DNA from: Verrucomicrobiales bacterium
GTDB taxonomy: Bacteria; Verrucomicrobiota; Verrucomicrobiia; Limisphaerales; J093
DNA: 64,000 nt
Assembly: GCA_024233215.1 (NCBI GenBank)
Contig: JACKPW010000010.1
Span: forward strand, 124,001-188,000
Reading direction: 5' to 3'
The first letter of the stretch is position 1; every line of letters starts with the position of its first letter. This document shows, one piece after another, positions 50,635-59,322 of this stretch. The notes beneath the pieces were generated by a model that saw only the letters and a program-made list of their open reading frames with translations, was not told the origin of the DNA and did no database searches. A program made the translations under genes and the position numbers.

Positions 50635-50722
50635 GTCCGCCGGATGTCTTCACCCATTGGGTGTGACGCGAAAATCGCGCAAGTCCTTGGGTATCTGCGT
50701 CTATCTGTGTCGATCTGCGGTT
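50580..50722. repeat. Decamer inverted-arm element, copy D (CGCAGATNNA type)
   Basis: The left arm AACCGCAGAT continues as CGCAGATGAA-CGGGGATGAA-CGCAGATAAG (50583-50612). The right arm, read on the minus strand from 50719, is CGCAGATCGA-CACAGATAGA-CGCAGATAC (50690-50719). Both arms are three units of 10 bp, and a core of about 77 bp lies between them. The left arm and core overlap the start of the Zeta-like gene. Confidence 0.8.
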
Positions 50723-50828
50723 CAACTGCTTTTTCTAGGTTAAATGGTCGGCATGCTTGGCTGCATGGCAAACAAGACATCAAAGCGCTCGCCGACCGGG
50801 ACCGGCGAGCACTCCGATCCAGGCAGCC

Positions 50829-53471
50829 TCAAACCAACTCCGGCTGCGATTCGTCGCGTTCGTCCTCGTCAGGGACAACCGGCGCAATGGCCTGCAGCTT
50901 GTCGCCCTTGTCGAGGTCGATCAGTTTCACGCCCTGCGTGTTCCGGCTGGTCTGGCGAATTTCGTGGACGCGCGTGCGCACCATTTGTCCGCCGACGGTG
51001 ATCAGCATCAACTCGTCGGTGTCGCGCACCGTCAGGGCGCCCACCACACCGCCCGTCTTCTCGCTCAGCTTCATGGTGATGATGCCCTTGCCACCGCGCG
51101 ACTGGATGCGGTACTCGTCGAACTCGGTGCGTTTGCCGATGCCGTTCTCGCCCGCGACCAGCAGGGTGTTCTCGTCCTCAACCACCGCCAGCGCCACGAC
51201 CTCGTCCTTCTTGCCGAGGGCGATTCCCCGCACGCCCGCGGCCGGCCGGCCCATCTGACGGACGTCCTCCTCCGAGAACCGGATGCTCATGCCGCGCTGC
51301 GTGATGAGGACCACCTGGTTGTGGCCGGTCGTGAGCTTGGCATCGATCAGGCTGTCGCCCTCACCGATGAGGATGGCGATGATGCCGCCGCGACGAACGT
51401 TGGCGAAGGCGGAGAGGGCGGTCTTCTTGACGGTGCCCTTCTGCGTGGCGAAGAAGACGTTGAACTCCTGCTGCCAGGTGAGGTCCTCCTTGTTGGGACC
51501 GACCGCGGCCTGGATGCGGATGAGGGCGGCCACCTTCTCCCCGCTCTGCAACTCGAGCAGGTTGGCGATGCTGCGCCCCTTCGCGGCCCGGCCCATGTCG
51601 GGAATCTCGAGCACGCGCTCGACATACACCCGCCCCGTGCTCGTAAAGAACATCAGGTAATCGTGGGTGCTCGCGGTGAAGAGGTGCTCGATGAAATCGC
51701 CCGATTCGCCGTCGACGGTGGCCGAGCCCTCGCGGGTGCTCATGCCGATCACGCCCTTGCCGCCACGCCGTTGCGAACGGTAGGAACTGATGTTCGTGCG
51801 CTTGATCAGCCCGCGGTGCGTCATGGTGATGATGACGCCCTCGTTCGCGATCAGGTCCTCGATGGCGATCTCGCCCTCGGCCGCCACGATCTGCGTGAGT
51901 CGCGGCGTGGCGTGCTTGGCCCGGACGTGCTGGAGTTCCTCCTTGATGATGGCCAGGACGCGGGATTCCTTCGCGAGGATGTCCCGGAGGTCGGCGATGG
52001 TGACGAGCAATTCCTCGTACTCGCTCTTCACCTTGTCCGTCTCCATCGCGGTCAACTGGTAGAGGCGAAGTTCGAGGATGGCGTTGACCTGCCGTTCGGA
52101 GAAGGAGTAGCGACCGTTCTCGAGCCGGGCTTCCTCGCGAATCAGGACACCCCACTTCTCGACCTGGTGCCGGGTCCAGTCGAACGCCAGCAACCGCACC
52201 TTGGCCTCCTCGCGGTTGTTCGAGCTGCGGATGATCCGGATGATCTCGTCGAGGTTGGCCAGGGCGATGAGGTAGCCTTCAAGCACCTCGGCCCGGTTCT
52301 CCGCCTTGTTCAGGAGGAAACGGGTCCGGCGCAACACCACCTCGCGGCGATGCTCGATATAGCAGTTGATGAGTTCCTTGAGATTCAGCGTCTTGGGCCG
52401 GCCGTGATCGATGGCAAGGGCGTTGACGGCGAAGCTGGTCTCGAGCTGGGTGTGTTTGTAGAGATTGTTGATGACCACCTTCGGGATGGCATCGCGCTTG
52501 ATCTCGACCACCACCCGGGTGTGCTCGTCCGACTCGTCCCGGACGGCCGTAATGTCCTTCAACTCCTTGACGTTGCCCTCGTTCACCAGGGCGGCGATCC
52601 GCTCCACCAGCACGGCGCGGTTGACGCTGTAGGGAATCTCCGTGATGACGATCTGCTCCCGACCACCCTTGAGCTGCTCGACCCCCACCTTGCCCCGGAT
52701 CTTCATCGAACCGCGACCGGTTTCGAAGTAGCTGCGGATGGCGTCGCCGCCGCAAATCATGCAGCCGGTCGGGAAGTCCGGCCCCTTGATGTGCTGCATC
52801 AACCCATCGATGCTGATGTCCGGATCATCGATCTGGGCACAGATGGCATCCACAACCTCACCGAGATTGTGCGGGGCCATGTTGGTGGCCATCCCGACGG
52901 CGATGCCGGTGCCGCCGTTGACCAGCAGGTTTGGAAACGCGGCCGGGAACACCACCGGTTCCGTGAGGCGCTCGTCGTAGTTCGGGACGAAGTCCACCGT
53001 GTCCTTGTCCATGTCCTCCATGAGCGAGCCGCCCAAGGCCGTGAGGCGGGCCTCGGTGTAACGCATGGCGGCCGGAGGATCGTTCTCCACGGAACCGAAG
53101 TTGCCCTGGGGATCGATGAGACAATCGCGCATCGCCCACGGCTGGGCCATGTGGACGAGCGTCGGATAGATCACGGCCTCGCCGTGAGGATGGTAATTGC
53201 CCGACGTATCGCCGCAGATCTTGGCGCACTTCATGTGCTTGCGCGGCGGATACAGGTTCAGCTCGTGCATCGCGTAAAGGATGCGACGCTGGGATGGCTT
53301 CAACCCGTCGCGCGCGTCGGGCAGGGCGCGCGAGATGATGACGGACATCGAGTAGTCGAGGAACGAGTTCTTGATCTCGTCCGCGACGTTGATCTTCTCG
53401 ATGCGCTCGTTCGCGGCGAAGAGGGAGCTGGCCGGGGCGGGCGGCGGAGGGGTCTCGGGCTGGTCAGACAT
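50829..53471 (-). CDS. gyrA: DNA gyrase subunit A
   Basis: An 880-residue GyrA. The start is MSDQPETPPPPAPASSLFAA, then LDYSMSVIISRALPDARDGL. The catalytic Tyr is in PAAMRYTEARLT and the GyrA box QRRGGKG in YRSQRRGGKGVIGMS separates it from ParC. The quinolone region reads HPHGEAVIYPT where Escherichia coli has HPHGDSAVYDT, so Ser83 is Ala and Asp87 is Pro by alignment. The C-terminus is acidic and charged. It follows gyrB after a gap filled by element A. Confidence 0.96.
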   Translation of the reverse strand: MSDQPETPPPPAPASSLFAANERIEKINVADEIKNSFLDYSMSVIISRALPDARDGLKPSQRRILYAMHELNLYPPRKHMKCAKICGDTSGNYHPHGEAVIYPTLVHMAQPWAMRDCLIDPQGNFGSVENDPPAAMRYTEARLTALGGSLMEDMDKDTVDFVPNYDERLTEPVVFPAAFPNLLVNGGTGIAVGMATNMAPHNLGEVVDAICAQIDDPDISIDGLMQHIKGPDFPTGCMICGGDAIRSYFETGRGSMKIRGKVGVEQLKGGREQIVITEIPYSVNRAVLVERIAALVNEGNVKELKDITAVRDESDEHTRVVVEIKRDAIPKVVINNLYKHTQLETSFAVNALAIDHGRPKTLNLKELINCYIEHRREVVLRRTRFLLNKAENRAEVLEGYLIALANLDEIIRIIRSSNNREEAKVRLLAFDWTRHQVEKWGVLIREEARLENGRYSFSERQVNAILELRLYQLTAMETDKVKSEYEELLVTIADLRDILAKESRVLAIIKEELQHVRAKHATPRLTQIVAAEGEIAIEDLIANEGVIITMTHRGLIKRTNISSYRSQRRGGKGVIGMSTREGSATVDGESGDFIEHLFTASTHDYLMFFTSTGRVYVERVLEIPDMGRAAKGRSIANLLELQSGEKVAALIRIQAAVGPNKEDLTWQQEFNVFFATQKGTVKKTALSAFANVRRGGIIAILIGEGDSLIDAKLTTGHNQVVLITQRGMSIRFSEEDVRQMGRPAAGVRGIALGKKDEVVALAVVEDENTLLVAGENGIGKRTEFDEYRIQSRGGKGIITMKLSEKTGGVVGALTVRDTDELMLITVGGQMVRTRVHEIRQTSRNTQGVKLIDLDKGDKLQAIAPVVPDEDERDESQPELV

Positions 53472-53519
53472 GGAATTCGCGGGAGAAAACGGGGACGGGT
53501 CTGATCATCGACTGGATCC

Positions 53520-53670
53520 AACCACAAAGGAACACCTATGGACACGAATCCGAACCCGATGGCAGAGCCGGGGCGACATCGCAGGTGCCGGGGCGAACAC
53601 ACCCACCGGGTATGGCGTGTCCTCGTTTCGTGTTCCGGTCATTCGTGTGGATTCGTGTGAATTCGTGGTT
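53520..53670. repeat. Decamer inverted-arm element, copy A (gyrB-gyrA gap)
   Basis: The left arm AACCACAAAGGAA-CACCTATGGA-CACGAATCCG (units 53523-53552) and the right arm on the minus strand CACGAATTCA-CACGAATCCA-CACGAATGAC (53667 down to 53638) have three 10-bp units each. The core 53553-53637 is about 85 bp. The element fills most of the gap and ends 5 bases beyond the gyrB stop. Confidence 0.8.
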
Positions 53671-53674
53671 CTCG

Positions 53675-56197
53675 TCAGACGTCGAGGTTGCGGACGTTCA
53701 GGGCATTGTCCTCGATGAACTGGCGGCGCGGCTCGACCTCCTCGCCCATCAACTTGGTGAACATCTCCTCGGCCTCGACGGCGTCACTCAGTTCGACCCG
53801 TAGCAGCTTGCGACGGGCGGGGTCCATCGTCGTCTCGAACAACTGTTTCGGGTTCATCTCACCCAGCCCCTTGAAGCGCTTGATCGAAAGACCGCGACGG
53901 CCGACCTCCTTGACCCCGGTAAGAATCTCCGGGATGGCGAACAGGGGACGCACCTTCTCGTCCTCCCCCTCGCCTTCGACCAGTTCGAACAACGGCTGGT
54001 CCTGGGCGGCGTAGTGCTCGACGTTCAATCCTTTCCGCGACAGCCGGGCAAGCAGTTCCTCGACCGGTTTGCTCTCGTGAATCTCCACGTGCCGGGCGCG
54101 ACGACGGCCGCCGTTGGCGGGTTTGGCCGCGCCGGTGCTGCGGCCGGCCTCGCCCTCTTCCTCCTCCTCGGCCTCGCTCTCGAACAGGCCCAGGTCGGGG
54201 TTTGCTTCACCGAATCGCCGGAGATCCGCCTCGGTGTGGAAATAGTGCACGCTCTCCTCGTTGCCCGCTCGCACCCGTACCAGGTGCCGGGGAAGGTCCA
54301 GCGTCCCGGTCTTGCGGTGCTCGACGTACTCGCCAAAGTCGCCGCCATGACGCTGGATGCTGCGGGCGTACTTGTCGAGCGTGAGCAGCAGCTCGAGCGT
54401 CTCCGCCAACTGCTTGTGGGTAAGTTCCCGGCCATCCGCCAGATTGCGGAGACGCACCTCCTCGCTGCCCAACTCGATCAAGATGCGGTTCAGCTGGGGG
54501 TCGTCATCCACGTACTCCACCCGCTTCTTGCGGGAGATTTCATACAGCGGAGGCTGGGCGATGTAGACGAAGCCCTCGCGCACGAGGCGCGGCATCTGCC
54601 GGTAGAAGAACGTGAGCAACAACGTGCGGATGTGTGAGCCGTCCACATCGGCATCGGTCATGATCACGATCTTGTGGTAACGGAGCTTGTCCAGGTTGAA
54701 GGCCCCCTCCCCTTCGCCATCCCCAATGCCGGTCCCAACCGCGGTGATCATCGTCCGGATTTCCCGGTTCTGCAGCACCTTGTCCAAACGCGCCTTCTCC
54801 ACGTTGATCAGCTTGCCCCGGATCGGCAGGATGGCCTGGAACTTCCGATCCCGACCCTGCTTGGCCGAACCACCGGCCGAATCGCCCTCAACAATGAACA
54901 ACTCGGTGTTCTCCGGGTTCCGGTCCGAACAGTCCGCCAGTTTACCGGGCAACCCCCCGCCGGTCAGGGCGCTCTTCCGCACGGTGTCCCGCGCCTTCCG
55001 CGCCGCCTCCCGGGCCCGCGCCGCCGTCAGCCCCTTGTCGATCACCTTCTTCGCCACCGCCGGATTCGCGTCGAAGAAGGTCATCAGACCCTCATACACA
55101 ATCGACGACACCACGCCGTCGATCTCCGTGTTCACCAGCTTCACCTTCGTCTGCGATTCAAACCGCGGATTCGGCAGCTTGACGCTCAATACGCAGACCA
55201 GTCCCTCGCGGACATCGTCGCCCGTGATGGCCGGGTCCTTCTCCTTGAGCAGGTTGTTGCTGCGGGCGTACTGGTTGATCGCCCGGGTCAGGGCCGACCG
55301 GAAACCCGTCAGGTGCGTGCCGCCATCAGTGTTTGCGATGGAGTTCGCGAAGCAGAGGATCTGGTCGTTGAAACTGTCGTTGTACTGGAGAACGCAGTCG
55401 ACAAACACCTCGTCCTCGCCGTGGTCGGTCTTGGTCGCGCGCAGGCCGGCCAGCGCGATGGGCTTCGGGTGCAGCACCTGCTTGTTCTTGCCCAACTGCC
55501 GGACGAACTCCTCAATGCCGTCCTTGTAGAAGAAGCGCTCCGACCTGCCCTCCCCCCGCTCGTCGGTGAGCATGATCTCAATCCCCGGATTCAGGAAAGC
55601 CAGCTCCCGCAGGCGCCGGGCCAGGACCTCAAACTGGAATTCCGTGGTCAGGGTAAAGATCGTCGGGTCCGGCTTGAAGGTGATCAGGGTGCCGGTGTTT
55701 CGCGCCTTGCCGATGACCTCCAGCTTTCGGACCGTCTTGCCCCGGGCAAACTCCATGTAATGCGCCTCGCCGTCGCGGTAGACCTCGACCTTGAACCAGT
55801 CGGAAAGCGCATTGACGCACTTGGCGCCCACCCCGTGCAGGCCCCCGGAATACTTGTAGGCCCCCTGGCCGAACTTGCCCCCGGCATGAAGGTTGGTCAG
55901 CACCAGCTCAACCGCCGGCATCTTCCACTTCGGATGCATGTCCACCGGGATGCCCCGGCCGTCGTCCCGGATGGAGCAGGACCCATCCACGTGCAGCGTC
56001 ACCTCGATGCGCTTGCAGTAACCGGCCAAATGCTCGTCGATGGAATTGTCGAGCACCTCATAAACGCAGTGGTGCAGGCCGCGCTCGTCGGGGTCCCCGA
56101 TGTACATGCCCGGCCGCTTGCGGACAGCCTCAAGTCCTTCCAGCTTGTCGATCTTGGAGGCGTCGTATTTGTCTGAACTCGCAGGTGTCGTCGACAT
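53675..56197 (-). CDS. gyrB: DNA gyrase subunit B
   Basis: The 840-residue GyrB has the GHKL ATPase (VYEVLDNSIDEHLAGYC, IRDDGRGIPVDMHPK, SGGLHGVGAKCVNAL), the transducer domain, then the TOPRIM domain with TELFIVEGDSAGGSAKQGRD and MTDADVDGSHIRTLL. Between TOPRIM and the final FKGLGEMNPKQLFETTMDP lies an inserted region of about 150 residues with a Glu-rich stretch (ESEAEEEEEGEAGRSTGA). A promoter candidate lies 76-104 bases upstream. It is followed by gyrA, forming a gyrB-gyrA operon. Confidence 0.96.
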   Translation of the reverse strand: MSTTPASSDKYDASKIDKLEGLEAVRKRPGMYIGDPDERGLHHCVYEVLDNSIDEHLAGYCKRIEVTLHVDGSCSIRDDGRGIPVDMHPKWKMPAVELVLTNLHAGGKFGQGAYKYSGGLHGVGAKCVNALSDWFKVEVYRDGEAHYMEFARGKTVRKLEVIGKARNTGTLITFKPDPTIFTLTTEFQFEVLARRLRELAFLNPGIEIMLTDERGEGRSERFFYKDGIEEFVRQLGKNKQVLHPKPIALAGLRATKTDHGEDEVFVDCVLQYNDSFNDQILCFANSIANTDGGTHLTGFRSALTRAINQYARSNNLLKEKDPAITGDDVREGLVCVLSVKLPNPRFESQTKVKLVNTEIDGVVSSIVYEGLMTFFDANPAVAKKVIDKGLTAARAREAARKARDTVRKSALTGGGLPGKLADCSDRNPENTELFIVEGDSAGGSAKQGRDRKFQAILPIRGKLINVEKARLDKVLQNREIRTMITAVGTGIGDGEGEGAFNLDKLRYHKIVIMTDADVDGSHIRTLLLTFFYRQMPRLVREGFVYIAQPPLYEISRKKRVEYVDDDPQLNRILIELGSEEVRLRNLADGRELTHKQLAETLELLLTLDKYARSIQRHGGDFGEYVEHRKTGTLDLPRHLVRVRAGNEESVHYFHTEADLRRFGEANPDLGLFESEAEEEEEGEAGRSTGAAKPANGGRRRARHVEIHESKPVEELLARLSRKGLNVEHYAAQDQPLFELVEGEGEDEKVRPLFAIPEILTGVKEVGRRGLSIKRFKGLGEMNPKQLFETTMDPARRKLLRVELSDAVEAEEMFTKLMGEEVEPRRQFIEDNALNVRNLDV

Positions 56198-56596
56198 AAT
56201 TCACCCGGGAAAACCACCCGTGGCCGCAGGCTTGTCACCCCCTCAGGCAACGGCGTGTTCCCAGCAGCCGCCAGTCTAGGGAAGCCCCCTGCCGAACACA
56301 ACCCCAATCCCGGTCCCAAACCGGGCCAACCACTACAACTTGTGGGGGGCCCGAACCACAGGCCGGAGAAATTGTGCCTCCCCTCCCTGGGAAACCGGCC
56401 GTGTTCGGGAAACGAAAAGCCCCGGCCACCGGGGGAAAGCGGCCATGCCGCGCAGCCACATGGCCCCAAGGCTCGAAGACCGGTCGCCAGACCCAGGGCG
56501 GGTCTGCTTCTCAGGAGGGTCGGCAGTCGCTCACTCCGTTTTCCGTGTCAATCCGTGAAATCGGTGTCATTTCCGATTTCCGATTCCACCGAATCC
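56198..56596. other. 399-base gap upstream of gyrB
   Basis: No convincing gene. It holds the gyrB promoter candidate and an orphan decamer arm at 56538-56566 (minus strand CACCGATTTCACGGATTGACACGGAAAAC), which resembles one half of elements A-D without an inverted partner. The remainder is GC-rich with no recognisable fold. Confidence 0.6.
56273..56301 (-). promoter_or_regulatory. Candidate gyrB promoter
   Basis: On the minus strand TTGTGT (56296-56301), a 17-base spacer and TAGACT (56273-56278) precede gyrB by 76 bases. The -35 is weak but the -10 resembles the TAGAGT of the tRNA-Thr/tuf promoter, which supports it modestly. Confidence 0.35.
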
Positions 56597-57133
56597 CTAC
56601 TTCGCCGAACCGGCCCCGGCGTCCTTCGCCTTCTCCTTCTCGGGTTTGGGCACCGAGATCACCACGAACCAGGCGTCGTTGATGTCGTCCTTGGTATCGC
56701 CGGCGAGGACCAGAATCTCCCCGTTCTCGAGAGCCTTCAGCGGCTGTCGCATGGTCTTGGTCAGGCGCCCCTCCCCGATGAGCCGGACCTCCACCGTCTC
56801 GGGATCGGCGAGGGCGAACTTCAACACGCATTTCCCGCTCATCTCCACCCGCGTGCTCTTACCCTTCCGAACGGCCACCGGCTTCCGCCGCATCTCGTAG
56901 TAGTGCTTCCACTTGAACACCCGGGAGAGTCGACGCCCCAGTTCAGCGCCCACCTCCTTGCACTTCGCATCGTCCGGTTTCGCGCTGTCCGTCCCCCAGA
57001 TGAGCTGAGCCTGCAGCGCAATCGCGGAATCGGGGTCCTGCGCCCGGAGATCAACCGTGCCGGCCAGCGCCAGCACCAGGCCAAACATCAGGCCGGCAAC
57101 AGAGCGGGAAAAGAAGCTGGAGTTCGGGTCCAT
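56597..57133 (-). CDS. Secreted protein of unknown function in the ECF sigma operon
   Basis: I do not recognise this family. The 178-residue protein has a signal peptide (FSRSVAGLMFGLVLALAGTV, cleavage near LRAQ) and an alpha/beta-looking body with KWKHYYEMRRKPVAVRKGKS and LENGEILVLAGDTKDDIND. The Lys/Glu-rich C-terminus is followed by AGSAK. It starts 8 bases after the anti-sigma gene, so it is the last gene of a sigma/anti-sigma operon and may be part of the envelope signal it senses or the response. Confidence 0.7.
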   Translation of the reverse strand: MDPNSSFFSRSVAGLMFGLVLALAGTVDLRAQDPDSAIALQAQLIWGTDSAKPDDAKCKEVGAELGRRLSRVFKWKHYYEMRRKPVAVRKGKSTRVEMSGKCVLKFALADPETVEVRLIGEGRLTKTMRQPLKALENGEILVLAGDTKDDINDAWFVVISVPKPEKEKAKDAGAGSAK

Positions 57134-57141
57134 GGATCTGA

Positions 57142-57615
57142 TCAGCGGGTATCCACCCAGACAACGGTCATGCGCTCGGATTCGGAACGGAAGGTAAAGG
57201 AACTGACATCATCCAGCGGATCGACAATCTCCGCATAGGCCTGGGGGGCGCGGGGAGGGACGGCTTCGGGGCGAATTGCCAGCATCAAGGCAGCCCCTGC
57301 GACCGCGGCGGCTCCCAGCGGAGCCAGCACGGTCAGCCACCAGGGCCGTCGCCGTGCGGTCGAAGCGACGCTCCTCGTCGATCCTCCCTCGCGGCCCAGC
57401 GCGGTGGCGATGCCACCCCAGTATTGCTCGCGCCCCACCGGCACCGGTCGCTCCAGTTCGTTGCCGGTCATTTCCGCCTTGAGGACGCGCAGCGAGCGGG
57501 CCAGGGCCGCCGCCCCGGGATCGGCCTGTACCAACCGTTCGATCTCCGCGACCTCGCCGGCCGGGAGTTCTCCATCGATCCAAGACTGGATTTTCAGGCA
57601 GGTATCAGTGTTCAT
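57142..57615 (-). CDS. Anti-sigma factor, single-pass membrane protein
   Basis: From ATG 57615 the product is 157 residues. The N-terminal cytoplasmic part (CLKIQSWIDGELPAGEVAEI) follows the fold of anti-sigma domains (IDGEL..GE...I) but lacks the His-x3-Cys-x2-Cys zinc motif. A transmembrane helix near residue 90-110 (LTVLAPLGAAAVAGAALMLA) leads to a periplasmic tail. It overlaps the sigma-factor stop by 11 bases, ensuring coupled translation, and should hold the sigma factor at the membrane. Confidence 0.8.
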   Translation of the reverse strand: MNTDTCLKIQSWIDGELPAGEVAEIERLVQADPGAAALARSLRVLKAEMTGNELERPVPVGREQYWGGIATALGREGGSTRSVASTARRRPWWLTVLAPLGAAAVAGAALMLAIRPEAVPPRAPQAYAEIVDPLDDVSSFTFRSESERMTVVWVDTR

Positions 57616-58213
57616 GTTCGCGCTCTTTCTTGAGGTCCGCCAAACGGGCGGCCAGGTTGCGCCGGGCATAGAACAACCGCGACATCACCGTGCCCAGCGA
57701 ACACTTCATCCGTCTGGCAACCTCTTTGTATTCCAATCCTTCATACTCATGCAAGATCAGCACCGTCCGGTGCACGTCCGAAAGCCCCGCCATCGCCGCA
57801 TCAATTCGCTGGCGCAACTCTTCCCGCTCCAACCCCTCCAGGGGATCGACCTCCGCCGGCGGCAGCAACCGCTCCACCCCGCCAACGGTTTCCTCGAGCG
57901 TCTCGGTGGACTCGAAATACGCCCGTTTCTGGCGACGCAGGAAGTCGAGGCAGACGTTGATCGTGATCCGCGTCATCCACGTCGCAAAACTCGAGTCCCC
58001 GTGGAACTGCTCCAGCCGTTGCCAGGCCTTGATCCAGGCTTCCTGTGAAAGATCGAAGGCATCGTCGGGGTTCCGCACCATCGAGAATGCCCGCGTGTAA
58101 ATCTTGTCCCGGTGCCGGTGCACCAGCTCCTCGAACGCCTCCCGATCGCCCCGACAGGCGCTCTGCACCAACTCCTCGTCGGCGGCGTTCGCGGTGTCAC
58201 TGATGCGCGTCAT
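57605..58213 (-). CDS. ECF RNA polymerase sigma factor (RpoE-like)
   Basis: The ATG at 58213 gives about 202 residues. Region 2 is in FEELVHRHRDKIYTRAFSMV and DAFDLSQEAWIKAWQRL with FATWMTRITINVCLDFLRRQ. Region 4 is in LSDVHRTVLILHEYEGLEYK then EVARRMKCSLGTVMSRLFYA, ending RRNLAARLADLKKE. It is followed and overlapped by its presumed anti-sigma factor, and hisB lies just upstream. The target promoter is not identifiable. The upstream ORF extension is rejected. Confidence 0.92.
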   Translation of the reverse strand: MTRISDTANAADEELVQSACRGDREAFEELVHRHRDKIYTRAFSMVRNPDDAFDLSQEAWIKAWQRLEQFHGDSSFATWMTRITINVCLDFLRRQKRAYFESTETLEETVGGVERLLPPAEVDPLEGLEREELRQRIDAAMAGLSDVHRTVLILHEYEGLEYKEVARRMKCSLGTVMSRLFYARRNLAARLADLKKEREHEH

Positions 58214-58242
58214 GGTTTCGACGGCAGGTTCCCGGAGGTTAT

Positions 58243-58911
58243 TCAGGAGGTCAAGGTACCCTTCGTGCTGGGGATCCGCCCCGCGGTGCGCGGGTCCTTC
58301 TGGCAGGCGAAGTCGACCGCCTTGGCAAAGGCCTTGAACAACGCCTCCACCACGTGGTGCGGCTCCTCGCCGTAGAGCAGTTCCAGATGCAGGTTGCACC
58401 GGGCCTCGTTGGCAAACCCCTGAAAGAACTCCCTCGCCAGCCCGAACCGGAAGCTGGACGACATGTCCTGCTCACGCTCGGCCCGCGTCAGCCGGCGATA
58501 GGCCCGGCCGTCCAACCCCCGCCACACCAGATACGGCCGGCCGCTGAAATCAATCACACACCGCGCCAGGCACTCGTCCATCGGCACGAACGCCTCGCCG
58601 GTGAACGGGTTTCGCGGATCGAACCCGGTGCCATATCGCCGGATGCCCTTCTTGTCCCCCAACGCCTGCCAGAACGCCTGACCCAGCGCGATCCCGCAAT
58701 CCTCCACGGTATGGTGCGCGTCCACCTCCAGATCGCCGTCACACTCCAGATCCAGATCCACCAGCGAATGCCGGGCAAACAGCGTCAGCATGTGATCGAA
58801 GAACGCCACCCCCGTGCGAACGCGTGACCGCCCCCGCCCCTCAATCCGCAGCTTGAGGTGAATCCGGGTTTCGCTCGTTTCCCGCCTGATCTCCGCCCGA
58901 CGAACTTTCAT
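58243..58911 (-). CDS. hisB: Imidazoleglycerol-phosphate dehydratase (histidine biosynthesis)
   Basis: From ATG 58911 the 222-residue product has the paired HisB metal-binding motifs: FFDHMLTLFARHSLVDL with DAHHTVEDCGIALGQ, and the second set with GLAREFFQGFANEARCNLHL and EEPHHVVEALFKAFAKAV. It dehydrates imidazoleglycerol phosphate to imidazoleacetol phosphate. It is the monofunctional form, with no phosphatase domain, and no other his gene is in the window. It runs into the ECF operon with a 29-base gap. Confidence 0.92.
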   Translation of the reverse strand: MKVRRAEIRRETSETRIHLKLRIEGRGRSRVRTGVAFFDHMLTLFARHSLVDLDLECDGDLEVDAHHTVEDCGIALGQAFWQALGDKKGIRRYGTGFDPRNPFTGEAFVPMDECLARCVIDFSGRPYLVWRGLDGRAYRRLTRAEREQDMSSSFRFGLAREFFQGFANEARCNLHLELLYGEEPHHVVEALFKAFAKAVDFACQKDPRTAGRIPSTKGTLTS

Positions 58912-58979
58912 CGGCCCGGAATTAAACCCGGAACCTCCCGAAAACAAAGCGCAAAGCCGCTGCGCCGCAGCCCAACCAC

Positions 58980-59150
58980 AGGGCCAGTGACAAAGTCGTG
59001 GCGCAGATTTCCATATCTGCTGTATCGCGGATTTCCCAATCCGCAAGCGTTTGGAGGTTCGGACGGTCTGCCGAATTGAATTCGGCGATACCGCAGATCC
59101 GATATCTGCGCTACGAACCAACGCCTTGCGCTGACTTTGTCACTGGCCCT
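58980..59150. repeat. 171-bp hairpin-array element with 18-bp perfect inverted ends
   Basis: Terminal arms AGGGCCAGTGACAAAGTC (58980-58997) and GACTTTGTCACTGGCCCT (59133-59150) are perfect inverted repeats. Between them lie four short stems in series: GCAGAT/ATCTGC (59003-59020), GCGGATT/AATCCGC (59027-59044), GCCGAATT/AATTCGGC (59070-59086) and CGCAGAT/ATCTGCG (59092-59110). No long ORF or transposase is inside. MITE-like in shape. Confidence 0.8.
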
Positions 59151-59156
59151 GAGCCC

Positions 59157-59292
59157 AACCACGAATGCACACCAATACACACCAATGAACGAACGGCCCT
59201 CACCGGTGGATCACCAAGAGGGGACCAATGCCGGAAACGCCCGCCCTGCGCTGCGCCCGCTCCTTCGTGTTCCTTCGTGTTCCTGCGTGGTT
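59157..59292. repeat. Decamer inverted-arm element, copy B
   Basis: The left arm AAC-CACGAATGCA-CACCAATACA-CACCAATGAA (59160-59189) and the right arm on the minus strand CACGCAGGAA-CACGAAGGAA-CACGAAGGAG (59289 down to 59260) have three 10-bp units each, around a core of about 70 bp. It starts 6 bases after the hairpin-array element and lies between it and tRNA-Leu. Confidence 0.78.
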
Positions 59293-59322
59293 TTCCAAGG
59301 CACGACGCGACTGGGCTGGGCG

